The translations under genes were made by a program, and so were the position numbers. From Chondrosia reniformis (lineage: Eukaryota; Porifera; Demospongiae; Chondrillida; Chondrillidae): a stretch of 64,000 nt of DNA. Shown one piece after another: positions 24,602 through 34,969 of this stretch. Positions within the stretch are counted from its first letter, which is position 1. Every line of letters begins with the position of its first letter. Location of the stretch: positions 5,450,501 through 5,514,500 of the forward strand of contig OX359193.1 of NCBI GenBank assembly GCA_947172415.1, given 5' to 3'. A model generated the notes under the pieces. The model searched no databases, was not told the origin of the DNA, and saw nothing but the letters and a program-made list of their open reading frames with translations.

Positions 24602-27600
24602 CTACTTTCCAGGCCCAGAGAGACTCTTGTCCATGAAGCGCCTCTTTGTAAAGCATAGCCACCACTAAAATTGAAAAAAAAAGAGAATAAGATATTTTGT
24701 GATCACTGCCAGATAATCCTCAAGCAGCCAGCGGAAGGAGATCAAATGAAAAATAAATTTACATTTTAAATATCTGAATATACAACATGTACATTGAATT
24801 TAGTACCTTGGACAAATTTCATTAAGCAAACACAAACTATGACAGCATTGACACTTGTGTACTGAAGAAGTGTCCGAGGTTAGTAATGTACGTATTAGTT
24901 TAGGTACAAAAATAAATCTCTTCATTTTAGTTTGTCCTTTGTACAGAGGTTGTCCGCTTCTCAGAGTGTCTGTTATGGGAGGTTTCTCTGTAGTCTTGAG
25001 GACACGTACACTAAAGAAGTCTTCAGCTGGCATTACACAACAGGCCAGACCAGGCATGCAGGTTGTCATGACCGGATAGTTACGTACACCTCACATCCTT
25101 TAAAGCATTCTTTTGAAGAGGATGACATGGAGTAAACGATGTCATACTTTAAGAGACTCTTTCTCTAATTCTGTGATATTTGCCAATTATTTAAACAGGT
25201 GCACACATATATGCATTTTAACATTCAATTAGACTAATTATATCATTTACAGCTTTTGGGCCAATAATTTGTAAACACATTAAAATCATATATAGTGGGA
25301 AATAGTGGCAGGGAATATATGTACATACTTTGGTGAATTGACAGTTTAGGGGCTAACCATCAATTATAATGAAAAATTGCATAGGAGTACAACTTACTAC
25401 ATGGGTATGACATCATCATTATTGCGTAATCATTAAAACACTAACATAGAACAATCCAACAAGACTTTGCTATTTTAAATAGAGAATCACAAAACAGTTT
25501 AGAGCTATATACGTATGGTGCCCTCCACACCACTATAAACTGAAAACTCCATTCCACTTGATAGTACCTGTAACTCGGACCACAAGTGTTATACTTGGAG
25601 CTATTACATCAGTCTTGAATATCATTATAAAACAGTCAGGCAATCAGTCAAATATCTTAAGCTAAGCAACCAGCCAAATATTGTTACTGCTAACACATCC
25701 AGCTATACAGTATACAACAAAAAGCAAACAATTACACCACTACGTATGACTCATTCAAAATTACATTTTTCATTATACCATCAGCCCTTAATGAATAGAG
25801 GTGGTTGGCCTTACTTTACTCGGTCCCTCTGGTGTGTATACTTTCTCAGCAAGTCTCTGACCAACCTCTTGGCGCATTTGAAGGATGTAATTTCGCAATG
25901 TGTCTAAAGACATAGGAGATACAGATTACCTCGTGTCATTATCATGCATATCACCTGGATGTAAGCCTGCATACCGACCTGCATCACCTCTTCCAGATGG
26001 CTTTTCATAGAAAGCATTCAGTGGGAACTTGGGATCACCTGGCAAGTCAAAGTTGGACACAGCAAGCGTCTGCAACTGGCTGCTACCTTCATTTTTACTT
26101 TGACACTTCCCAAAAGATAGAAGAAGATACGTATACAAGATACATAAGATATAATATGTACAAAATATAAATATAAATATATGTACATAAGATATAATAT
26201 AAATATATGTACATAAGATATATAATATAAATATATGTACATAAGATATATAATATAAATACATGTACAAAAGATATAATATAAATATATGTACATAAGA
26301 TACAAGATAGAAATGAATGTGATTCACAAGCTATTGCTGTCTTTTTAGATGGTATACATATTCTAATTGTTCTGAGTGTTTAAAGACTAAGTTTGTTTTC
26401 AAGCTTTTCATCCCTTAGATTCTTCATCACCCCTCCCACCCCTAATAAAACCGTTTCCATTGATACTGGAAAGCTTAAATGATGTGCCATGTCAAGTATA
26501 AGTTTGACAACACAATTAAAAGAATTCCTTACTCTATTATAATTTGTTGAAAAATGTTTAGACCAATACACCCACAATGCCACCTCCATGCCCTAGATAC
26601 GTGCCCTTAGATACGGAGATAGGACCTAATATGGTCAATATTTGGACAAACTTAGATTAGCAAGTATCTTACAGTTGCTTTCAACAATTTTTGGCAATCA
26701 TCACTATTTCATAATTATTTCACTGTCACTGGAAATACACCCACAGTCAAACCCTGTTAATGCAATCCTACTAACCAGCAAACTGTACTTTAACCTTTCA
26801 GATTTGTAGTTAATGGGAAGTCAGTGCATGGAAGAAGGGAAAAGAAGGAAGAAAAGACTCCTGTATCCTCATCCAAAGCTCTCTTCAGGTTTAGTTCCCC
26901 TATAGGCTCTTTTACAGAATAGGCATAGCATGTAGGAAAATGGTATCCTAGATTTTTCATGGATTTTTACATGTTTAGTTTAAATGTTGGGAGGAAATTT
27001 CAACTAATCCTCACTTAGAGAAACCGTTTCATCTTTGCTTTTATAGTAATGTTTAAAGGTACATTTTGTCAAAATCTGATATACAGACAATGTCACATGT
27101 TAATGAGGTTTGACAGCATTAACATATGAAAGTAGCCATTCTTCAATATCTGTCCAATGGCTGCTGTCAATGTAATAAACTCACTCTCTGGATTTTCTTC
27201 AGACATTCTTGAATATAAAGTGTTAGATAAATAAGTACACGATCAGCATTTCCCTGAAGAAAACAAGGAGATTATTAGGTATTGTGAATACACACACATT
27301 ATTAATACAAGAATCTATCACTGGTATACAAGAATCTATCACTGGTATACAAGAATCTATCACTGGTATACAAGAATCTATCACTGGTATACAAGAATCT
27401 ATCACTGGTATACAAGAATCTATCACTGGTATACAAGAATCTATCACTGGTATACAAGAATCTATCACTGGTATACAAGAATCTATCACTGGTATACAAG
27501 AATCTATCACTGGTATACAAGAATCTATCACTGGTATACAAGAATCTATCACTGGTATATAAGATATTGCATTGGCGAAAATGGTTAACAATGTTTCAGT

Positions 27601-28738
27601 TTCAATTGTACATGTACAGAGGGGAAACATGAAGGGAGCATTGCTGTTGAAATTGTAACTAAGTGGCAGAGCACTGGTGGTCATAACCAGATGTCATGAG
27701 TTCAATTCCCAGCAATATCTTTTTCCCATTTTTCCCTATGATGTTTGCAAATGATTGCTTGCACAGTCATTGCATCAAAACCTTCTAATCCTCAAGGAAA
27801 TGGCTACGTAAATACAATACATGCCCTAAGGTGAGCTTACTTTTACTTCATAGCTCTTGAAAAAGACGTTGGCCTTGAAGAACTGAAGAGCTTCATCAAT
27901 AATGTCGGGTCCATCGTTAGCTGAGATATACAACAAAATGGAGGACTAGCTACCACAATAAGATACACTCAGACCTAACGCTAATGTATGCCCATAGAAT
28001 TAGCTCAGATATGGAAAATTAAAAACAAACATATTATATAATTGAAATTACACAGATTAATTCAAGAATGTCAATTTTGGGGCACAACAGAACATTCAGC
28101 ATGTAGACGATTCTTTTGTTCACTACAGCCTGAAGATCCCATTTTGAAGAATTTCTTGCTATGTCACTGTCTGGACTAGCAGCTAACACTGTGCTATTCA
28201 CAATGGCTTTCCACCCAAATATTAATATTGGCACAAATGCCAACTCACAGATACAGTATAAATGATTTCCCATCCCTTCAATAAAGATGTCACATGGCCT
28301 AAATGGGTCCACCTAAACTTTATCAAGGTGGCAGTTGGAAGAGACAAAGCTCAGAGTGACGAGTTAGCTCTAAAGTCACAGCTATTTATAGGAACCACCC
28401 AAAGCGTCACCTATTGCTACGGAGAATCACTTACTGGCTCTTGAAGCAGGTCCTTTGAAACTTGTTTTCAATGAGAGGATGGACATTCCAGCAATAACGC
28501 GAACATTCTGTTCGTCATTGAAGTTTGAATGATAGGCCTTCAAGGAATAACGAAGCAGAATGTATCAATAAAACAGGTAATACATGTTATAAGTACATTT
28601 AAAAATGGAGGAACAGCAGTGGATGAGAGGAACTCGAAATCCACTCATACAAAAAACCGTCAACGTCAATTTAAGAAACTGTGTTATTACGAATCTGATA
28701 AAGTAAACGTTTGCTGGACTCTGGGTACTTACAGGCAT
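24602..28738 (-). CDS. ARPC3: Actin-related protein 2/3 complex subunit 3, complete, 7 exons
   Basis: Structural p21 subunit of the Arp2/3 complex, which nucleates branched actin in the cytoplasm. Exons on the minus strand: 28738-28733 (only ATG CCT), 28537-28435, 27920-27841, 27253-27185, 26105-25979, 25903-25815, 24664-24602. The chain is in phase throughout and gives 178 aa, the same length as human ARPC3. Recognisable blocks are MPAYHSNF at the N terminus, DEALQFFKANVFFKSYE, GNADRVLIYLTLYIQECLKK, FDLPGDPKFPLNAFYEKP, LRNYILQMRQEVGQRL and the C-terminal WWLCFTKRRFMDKSLSGPG. The introns hold a 21-bp minisatellite, an AT-rich repeat, a tRNA-derived SINE and a fragment of the hammerhead repeat. 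The start codon lies about 50 bp from an opposed reading frame at 28789, suggesting a shared promoter. Confidence 0.97.
26130..26305. repeat. AT-rich ~26-bp tandem repeat in an ARPC3 intron
   Basis: Repeated ATAAATATATGTACATAAGATAT units, immediately upstream (in gene sense) of the 26105-25979 ARPC3 exon. This shortens the ordinary pyrimidine tract before that acceptor. Confidence 0.7.
26831..26961 (+). mobile_element. Hammerhead repeat family, 3' fragment
   Basis: Contains only the part downstream of the ribozyme-like motif: GAAGAAGGGAAAAGAAGG through the constant end GATTTTTCATG. Both outer junctions carry CATG. It lies in an ARPC3 intron. Confidence 0.85.
27311..27561. repeat. 21-bp minisatellite, 12 copies
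   Basis: Twelve nearly perfect copies of GAATCTATCACTGGTATACAA in the ARPC3 intron between exons 4 and 3. The period is seven codons, so several frames stay open across it; these are not genes. Confidence 0.95.
27650..27785 (+). mobile_element. tRNA-derived SINE, copy 1
   Basis: The head shows an A box (AAGTGGCAGAGCA) and a B box (GAGTTCAATTCCC) at tRNA spacing. A CTGG/CCAG stem between them surrounds a loop containing CAT. The tail (TTTTTCCC, then ATGATGTTTGCAAATGATT) is shared with 48046-48180, so this is a dispersed tRNA-headed element rather than a tRNA gene. It sits in the ARPC3 intron. Confidence 0.75.
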
Positions 28739-28788
28739 TCTTGACTTCTCTGATTATAACTAAACGTACAGCTTGATCTTCTCCTTTT
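28739..28788. promoter_or_regulatory. Putative bidirectional promoter ARPC3 / 28789 frame
   Basis: Only 50 bp separate the ARPC3 ATG (minus strand) from an ATG reading the other way at 28789. No TATA box is evident. The shared use is inferred from spacing, and the same arrangement recurs at three other places in the window. Confidence 0.4.
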
Positions 28789-28944
28789 ATGGCAGATGAC
28801 GTAACCGAACAGCTTTCGGCTCCCATTCCAATTTTACGGGAAATGATTGAACTGGAGTCGGGGGTAATTGCAAGGAAGTTGCTTAATCGTTTTCAAACAT
28901 TGAAATCGATATTATTCAGATATGTAGCATGCACAGATTCCCAA
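28789..28944 (+). CDS. Unrecognised first exon, head-to-head with ARPC3
   Basis: Begins MADDVTEQLSAPIPILREMI and continues as a mixed, helix-friendly sequence (ELESGVIARKLLNRFQTLK) until a possible donor near 28922-28926 (TAT|GTAGCA). The frame stays open to 28989. Amino-acid composition looks like real protein, and the position opposite ARPC3 fits a divergent gene. The best downstream candidate is the open frame at 29937-30167, which follows an acceptor-like TTTTAATGTAG. I do not recognise the family, and the exon pairing is not proven. Confidence 0.4.
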
Positions 28945-29006
28945 AAAACTAATCCACATTTTTATCATGCTACTGTAGTACAACTATAACATATTCCCTT
29001 CCATTA

Positions 29007-29505
29007 TTGTACAATATCAATCAACAATCAATCATTAGTAAAGTGCACTGCACCATGAGACACAAGAACATATGTAGCACTAGCACATGTCTATGGACAT
29101 ATTATACAGACATTAGCCCATACAACAAGGACAGAAAACATGCTGAAAACATAATACAAAATAAGTGTTTAACACCAAATCTGGTGCACCACATTAAACT
29201 AAGATAGTTTAAAGATCCGTACTGTACACCCTTGCTCTTCATCCCCTCCCCTCTCTATATATCTATATCTCTATAGGATATCCCCATGGACCATACTCCC
29301 AATAAACTAAAGTTACCTTTTAACACCCGGCACCTTTAGACACTCCACCAAGTTTTCATATTACATTTCTATATTATACTTTGTATTGAAGATTTTCCAA
29401 TTGTTAAGCCTTGTTTTGTATTATGTACTATCTTGTCCTCCCTTGAGAAGCACTGTTATAGCTAATGGAAACTCAGTGTAAATAAAAGACATATTAAATT
29501 GAATT
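29007..29505 (+). mobile_element. Possible 3' end of a decayed LINE
   Basis: The right end reads GTACTATCTTGTCCTCCCTTG, then a GTAAATAAA tail and ATTAAATTGAATT, resembling non-LTR retrotransposon 3' ends. No clear reverse-transcriptase coding was seen upstream. It could equally be a host 3' UTR of the 28789 gene. Confidence 0.3.
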
Positions 29506-29753
29506 CTTTCTTATCATTCTTATGATCCCATTGCTTGCATTTTCAATTCAACTGTCTCTTGTATATAGATTATATACTAACACATATGCTCTACACACAG
29601 AGTATAAATATATATACAGGCATATGCATGTATGTAAGTATGTATAACAACAAATGATATTATAGTATGTACACTGTACATATATAGGCTGGAGAGCAGT
29701 AATATTGCTTTTGATTATATGAAAACAAGCTATAATCAAGCTGCAGGCTCTTC

Positions 29754-29850
29754 CAAGATACCATATTCTGGTTAACGTCTCATGTATGCAGGATGGATAC
29801 CATATTCTGGTTAACGTCTCATGTATGCAGGATGGATACCATATTCTCAT
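29754..29850. repeat. ~39-bp tandem repeat, about 2.5 copies
   Basis: Repeats of ATACCATATTCTGGTTAACG followed by TCTCATGTATGCAGGATGG. Confidence 0.75.
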
Positions 29851-29936
29851 GTATGCAGAATATTTTTGTAGGAGTTTTCACATTTGTTACAGAGCAATTA
29901 GATAGATTTTAATGTAGTTCATTAATTTACATATGC

Positions 29937-30167
29937 ATGGTCACTACTAAAGAAGAGTCTGTGATGAAACATAAAGATATTTTTATTATTGCTCCGATTG
30001 AAGAAATTTTCATGCATGTGACAATTGCTGATTTTCTAGGATTAAATGTTTCCTTATTATCTTCAAGAGTTTTGGAACATTACAGATCAAGTAACTCCAG
30101 GAGTAAGAAAATAATTCTAGGAGATATGAAAAAACCCAAAAGGGTTTCTCCCGAAGCCTTGAAGTAA
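29937..30167 (+). CDS. Candidate terminal exon of unknown gene
   Basis: Open frame with coding-like composition (DIFIIAPIEEIFMHVTIADF) and a basic tail (MKKPKRVSPEALK) ending at TAA. A pyrimidine-rich TTTTAATGTAG lies just upstream. It may be the last exon of the gene starting at 28789. No family recognised. Confidence 0.25.
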   Translation: MVTTKEESVMKHKDIFIIAPIEEIFMHVTIADFLGLNVSLLSSRVLEHYRSSNSRSKKIILGDMKKPKRVSPEALK

Positions 30168-30360
30168 TTTACGTTATCGTGTTACATATCGAAATGGATG
30201 ACAACGAATAGTTGACTGTGTTTATAATTTCGTGCTACAATGTACAATGTGTATGTGGCTGGTATGGAGAACATTATACAATTCTAAGATTCTAAAATTC
30301 TTTGTTATTGGGAGCCTAAATATGGTAAGATGGATTTAATCACCTTTCTAGCTACGTAGC

Positions 30361-30771
30361 TTAGACAGTCTTGTTCTTCCATGCCTGGAGGATGGGAGAA
30401 AGGTCACCCTGAGGGACCAAACCTTCACTTTTGGGTCGAACAAGTTGCTTTAGAAAGGATTCGTTTACGGCTGCGTCTCCATTTGAGAGAATGGGCTTGA
30501 AAAGGGCCAGTAACTGTTGATAAGCGGCTCTCGCATCCTCTTGTGCGTCTGCTTGGTAAAGTTGGAAAGAATGAGGGATCTGGTCTTCCTCTGAACCCAC
30601 TGTTGCGGCTTGAACAAGAATCACTAAGTAAAGAGGCTCTTCATGTCTGGTACACTTGGATAGAATTAAACGGAAAACAAACTGGGCCTTATCAGCTGAA
30701 GTTAACAGATCTTTCTGCAACAGGCTACATTCGTTGCAAGTCGCAGACTGTAGATCAACAACACCAAACAT
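30361..30771 (-). CDS. Unrecognised 136-aa single-exon protein
   Basis: Starts MFGVVDLQSATCNEC and ends ILQAWKNKTV. The ATG at 30771 is the first in frame; the frame is open a little further upstream without ATG. The sequence has no transmembrane segment. It shows a helical, Ala/Gln-rich centre (DAQEDARAAYQQLLALFKP), and its codon usage and complexity look genuine. It lies between the unknown gene at 28789-30167 and the NHL-type gene (31067-32303), in the same orientation as the latter, 296 bp past its stop. No homologous family comes to mind; it could be a lineage-specific gene. Confidence 0.55.
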   Translation of the reverse strand: MFGVVDLQSATCNECSLLQKDLLTSADKAQFVFRLILSKCTRHEEPLYLVILVQAATVGSEEDQIPHSFQLYQADAQEDARAAYQQLLALFKPILSNGDAAVNESFLKQLVRPKSEGLVPQGDLSPILQAWKNKTV

Positions 30772-31066
30772 TATGTTCCTTGTATAACACCCACAGCGCT
30801 TAGCTATCACGTCGTCACGTCTACTAGACTAGACTAGACTAGACCTGCATAAATATTAATGTTGTGCTGCCTGATAATTAGATCACAATGAGATAATATA
30901 GGATATAGAAGGCGCATAGATCATGTGTACAAAGTGCATAAAATTTAAGGTGCTAAGCACTTATAACTAGTGTAAACTAGATGCAAATTTTCTTCTCAAT
31001 TTGTAAATTGGATGTAAACTACTAAAAACTAAAATATTACAATCTTCCCTGATTTATAGTCTGTTA

Positions 31067-32303
31067 CTAAAATAAATCCATAAATACAACAGCAACTGCT
31101 GCAGGATGTATGAAAATTTCTTTATCTCCAAATCTTCTACCATCAATCATGTTGACATAAGACCCATCTGTTCTCAAAATATGGACACTGCACCTTGGAT
31201 AGTCTGAGACAAACACATATCCATCTCCACTCACAAATATACTCTTAATCCTTCGTATCACTCCTTTCTGGGTTTCTCTGATTCCTATCCATCTTACGAG
31301 AGATTTGCTAACTGGATCTAGTACAACAATGCAGTGTCTTGCTGCTATATAGATAAACCCATCTGAACCTGCAGCCAATTGACCAAAAACTAGATCCTTT
31401 GGATCAAATACATTATCTCCAACACAAGGTAAATCATTACAAGAGAAGAAATGTTCCCAATCTGCACCCTCTTTTGAATACTTCATAATGGAAGAGGGGA
31501 AACTGAAGGCAATATACATGTCACCATTGGTCACCATAGTAACACCACTTAGAAAACTCTCTTTAGCTGGGATGGCTATAGTGGGTAACTTGTTTCCATT
31601 CAAGTTGTACCGGAGAATATTTCTTTGATATTCGTTAGCAATTAGAAGGTTGTGGACATTGTCAAATATCATTTGAACAGAGCAGAGCTGGTATTGCTCT
31701 CCCTCTATTTCACTATCACAATGAGCAGTAAACTGACTAATAAGCTCTTTAGAGTGATTATAAATGTACAGTTTTCTAGCCTTTTCCTCAAGTACTGCTA
31801 CCAGTCCACTTTTAGCTACAGCTATAGCAGAAACGGAACACACGCTTTCAGAGTGTGGCAGTTCTATAGAATCAACTTGTCTTAAATTTCCAAAGTCCAG
31901 ACCAATACGAACCTGTACACAATGAAAAGAAGTAGATCCGATTATTTCAATAGTAACTAATTCACCGATTATTTCGATAGTAGTCTAACAAAATAATTTG
32001 ACATAGGTAATAAAATCACTATGTAATTCGATCGAAAGTGGAACAATTCTCTCGTTCTAATTCACCAGATGTCACACAACTGAAAGGGCCAGTACATTAA
32101 AATATAGTCTAAGGTTCTGCCTTTTGGTTCAATTGTCAATCGCTTGATGGACACTTTTCTGGGGAAAAGTAAGTTATTAACAATAGGAAGCATCAGTAAG
32201 TAAAATCGATACATTCATACTCACCCCTTACATCTAGAGATTTACCTGTTAAATGGTACATGTGCCAAACACTATTTACCTTGCTACAGATTGAGGCTGC
32301 CAT
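31067..32303 (-). CDS. Stand-alone NHL-repeat-like beta-propeller protein
   Basis: Two exons: 32303-32280 (MAASICSK) and 31912-31067, joined in phase 0, giving 289 aa. The large exon repeats the NHL-type pattern of a hydrophobic strand, Gly-Asp/Asn-Gly turn and another strand (VTNGDMYIAF, AAGSDGFIYIAARHCIVVLD, VSGDGYVFVSDYPRCSVHIL, TDGSYVNMI). About five blades can be seen. In TRIM-NHL proteins such a domain follows RING and B-box modules, but none is encoded here and the exon 1 ATG lies only 46 bp from the divergent ZNF511 start, leaving no room for one. Such propellers bind protein or RNA; the actual partner is unknown. Exon 1 is inferred from splice phase. Confidence 0.75.
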
Positions 32304-32349
32304 TTCAAAATCGACTAGCTTAGGGAAATTCCCCTCAAGGCTTTTATGC
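32304..32349. promoter_or_regulatory. Putative 46-bp bidirectional promoter NHL gene / ZNF511
   Basis: Start codons of two opposed multi-exon genes lie 46 bp apart. No TATA box. Transcription starts must lie close to, or inside, the opposing gene's 5' sequence. Confidence 0.45.
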
Positions 32350-34525
32350 ATGGCTGAACTAGAAGAAGATACGAAGCTAGGTGGCCTTAAGGTGTACCGT
32401 CCCGATGATCCTTTTTTTGAGGTGCATCATTGTGACAGAGTACTGTAGATGGAGCTCTGATAGACCAACTTCACTTGGCAAAATGCACTTTTTCATTTAG
32501 CTCTATGCTATTATATCAGTGTTTCTTTTTCTTAAGGAAGGCGATTTGTGCTGTGCTCTTAATGTAAAAGTAGCCGATATATCAATACCCAATTTTGAGA
32601 AAACTCAATCACTGATTCAAGAAACACAAGAGTTAAGGTATTATTGTTGAATGGCCAAGGTGGGAGATATCACTCGATATTAGGAGCTTGCATTTCTTCC
32701 TCTTCCAATTTTTAGTTGTAATGAACATATCTGTAATTCATGTTCGAGATTGTTCCCAAATGAACGACTTCTGGAGCTGCATATTCTAGAAAGCCATGAT
32801 GTATTGTTTAAATTGATGGCAGAAAGGCAGTGCATGGTAACTACTAACACATGCGACAGTGATCACAGGACATTAGTATTGATAACATGCAGTATTGATC
32901 ACAGGACATGCAGTATTGATCACAGAACATGCAGTATTGATCGCAGAACATGCAGTATTGATAATATTATAATTTGCCAGTATCTGTTGTAGAAATAATC
33001 TGTCATAGAATCTTAAGAGTAAAATGAATAAGAAGTTATCAGAAATAATGATCTGTGCTTACATTTTAATGTATGTTTAGCTTGAATCTCTAATTCATAT
33101 TAATGTTTTCTTTAATTATAATGGTCTAGTATGAATGTCCTGTTGTAGGATGTCATGAAAGATTTGCAACAGCATCCGTTAGGAAGGTGAGAGTTATTGA
33201 AAGATGAGATGTTAAATACAGCAGCAGATATAACTATTCAATGCAATCACTAAATTATGAAGGCAACATTTCAAGATAAATGATATTCTTTTTAGTCCTA
33301 ACCAATTTGATATTTATTATTCAAATGTATAAATGTATGTCTTACAATTTTGATACCGTCTGTGGATGCAATTGAGTGTTACTGTTACAAATTCCTTCCA
33401 TTTATATACTTATATATAAAACTTGATTAATGACAATGAACTCTCTATCTTCCTTTTTTAAGTATGGTTCTCTAATCAGTTGTTGGAACACTTTGAGCAC
33501 ATTAGCTACTTTGCATTGTGCAGACATAGACTGCATTATTGGACTGTTTATTTTGTAGGATCACTTAGTGAACAGCCATCATTATCCAAGTGACTTTCGT
33601 TTCTTATCAATGCCTAAAAGTGCCTCACAGAGTAGTAGCAGTGAGGGATCATCTTTTCCCATTTCTCCAAAAGCTGAATCGGAAATGGAAGAAGAGGACA
33701 CACAATCTAGGGAGGTCAGATTATCATCTTAGAAGGCTTAAGAATTAGAGTATACATATATTATGTAAAATTATGTCCTAAGGTAAGAGTTTTTTTACAA
33801 TAATAGTTAATATTTTTGTCAGCTTCCAAGAATATTCTAGATTGATTATATACGTAGTCCACATTTTTCAGTTTAGTAGCCTATAGACCTAATTACTGGT
33901 GTGTCTTAGTTCAAATAACTCCAAAATTTTAGTTATTTACTGACTGTTTCGAAACCCTGGATGTCTTTATTAACAAACAAACTGCATCTATATCTATTCA
34001 AGAGGTTCAGAAGATTTACAACCTAAAAGACTATTATACATAGTTTGATATGTAGTTAATAAAAGAGATATTTACTATATTATTTGTATCCATGTTTACT
34101 CATGCACATTTATGTCCTCAATACTAATATAACTACAATGCAATTATTTTTCTTTATTTTCATTTGTTATACGTAGCTATTAGATGATGCTGCACAAAGG
34201 ACTCAAAAGCCAAAGTAGGTGTAGGACATGCCATACATCACCTTCTTCTTATACATACATATGTATCTATCTATTCTGTAATGATATATGTAATAATAAT
34301 ATTATACGTATATGTAAGGTATCCTATGTGTAATTCTCTCTTACATGCAGAGTTCCTATAAACCTATCTTTTGGAAGAGGGAGGTCACTGTTTGTTCCTC
34401 AAGAGGGGAAAACCCCAAAAAGCAAAAAGGACAAAAAGAAAGGAAAATCTCACGGAAAATTTAATAAAGATGATTCTAAAAGTCCATCCAAGCAACCAAC
34501 CCAGTTCGACCAGATGGAAATATAA
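32350..34525 (+). CDS. ZNF511: Zinc finger protein 511 homologue, complete, 7 exons
   Basis: Exons 32350-32439, 32537-32637, 32716-32836, 33130-33186, 33559-33714, 34177-34214 and 34351-34525, all GT-AG and in phase, giving 245 aa. Two C2H2 fingers are seen: CNSCSRLFPNERLLELHILE-SH around residues 70-92, and YECPVVGCHERF...KDHLVNSHH, split across exons 4 and 5. The ZNF511 signature linking them (LFKLMAERQCMYECPV) and the YPSDFRF motif after finger 2 are present. A Ser/Glu-rich stretch follows, then VPINLSFGRGRSLFVPQ and a Lys-rich tail, also as in ZNF511. Probably nuclear; the molecular role of the family is poorly known. Identity well supported by motif order. Confidence 0.9.
32868..32966. 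repeat. ~19-bp tandem repeat in ZNF511 intron 3
   Basis: About four copies of ACATGCAGTATTGATCACAG, with small variations. Confidence 0.75.
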
Positions 34526-34969
34526 ATTTTTGAAACTTTTAATCATACTTGCATTGATCAACACAATCTATTCTATCAATTATTGTTTGTGTATACACAT
34601 ACATGCAAACTTTTACAAGCAATGCACTTACTGTTGTAGTGCACGCATGCTATTTTATATTGGAAATTGAGCATATTAATGTTATTTTCGTTTATATGGT
34701 ATGGTACATTTGCTGAAGTACTCAGTTATATGAATATTCAGTGTTCTGTTGTAATTATTCAACTTCACTTTCAATTATTGAATGAATTCAATTGCGCAAT
34801 CTTATTCATTAAATCATGCATTACATCATAATCTGACATCATAATCTGACATCATTTATATGACCTTTCAACACGTGAGGACTTAAACAATCTGATATAC
34901 GTACCTAAAGCGTGTAGATTGAATAAACTATAGAGATAACAACCGTAGCTCGTAGCAGATCAACAGAGT
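34526..34969. other. Spacer between ZNF511 and the adiponectin receptor
   Basis: AT-rich 444 bp holding the ZNF511 3' UTR and the promoter side of the next gene. A small direct repeat CATAATCTGACAT occurs near 34830. Nothing else seen. Confidence 0.5.

Noticed and set aside
27223-27684. Repetitive frames on both strands (IPVIDSC / QESITG / TSDRFLY repeats)
   Set aside because: Product of the 21-bp repeat inside an ARPC3 intron; open in three frames at once.
27655-27720. Functional tRNA gene
   Set aside because: No closed acceptor stem or 3' terminus; a homologous tail in a second copy shows that it is a SINE head.
30543-30803. 86-aa plus-strand frame
   Set aside because: Shadow of the 30361-30771 minus-strand frame, which has better composition and position; neither has homology, so some doubt remains.
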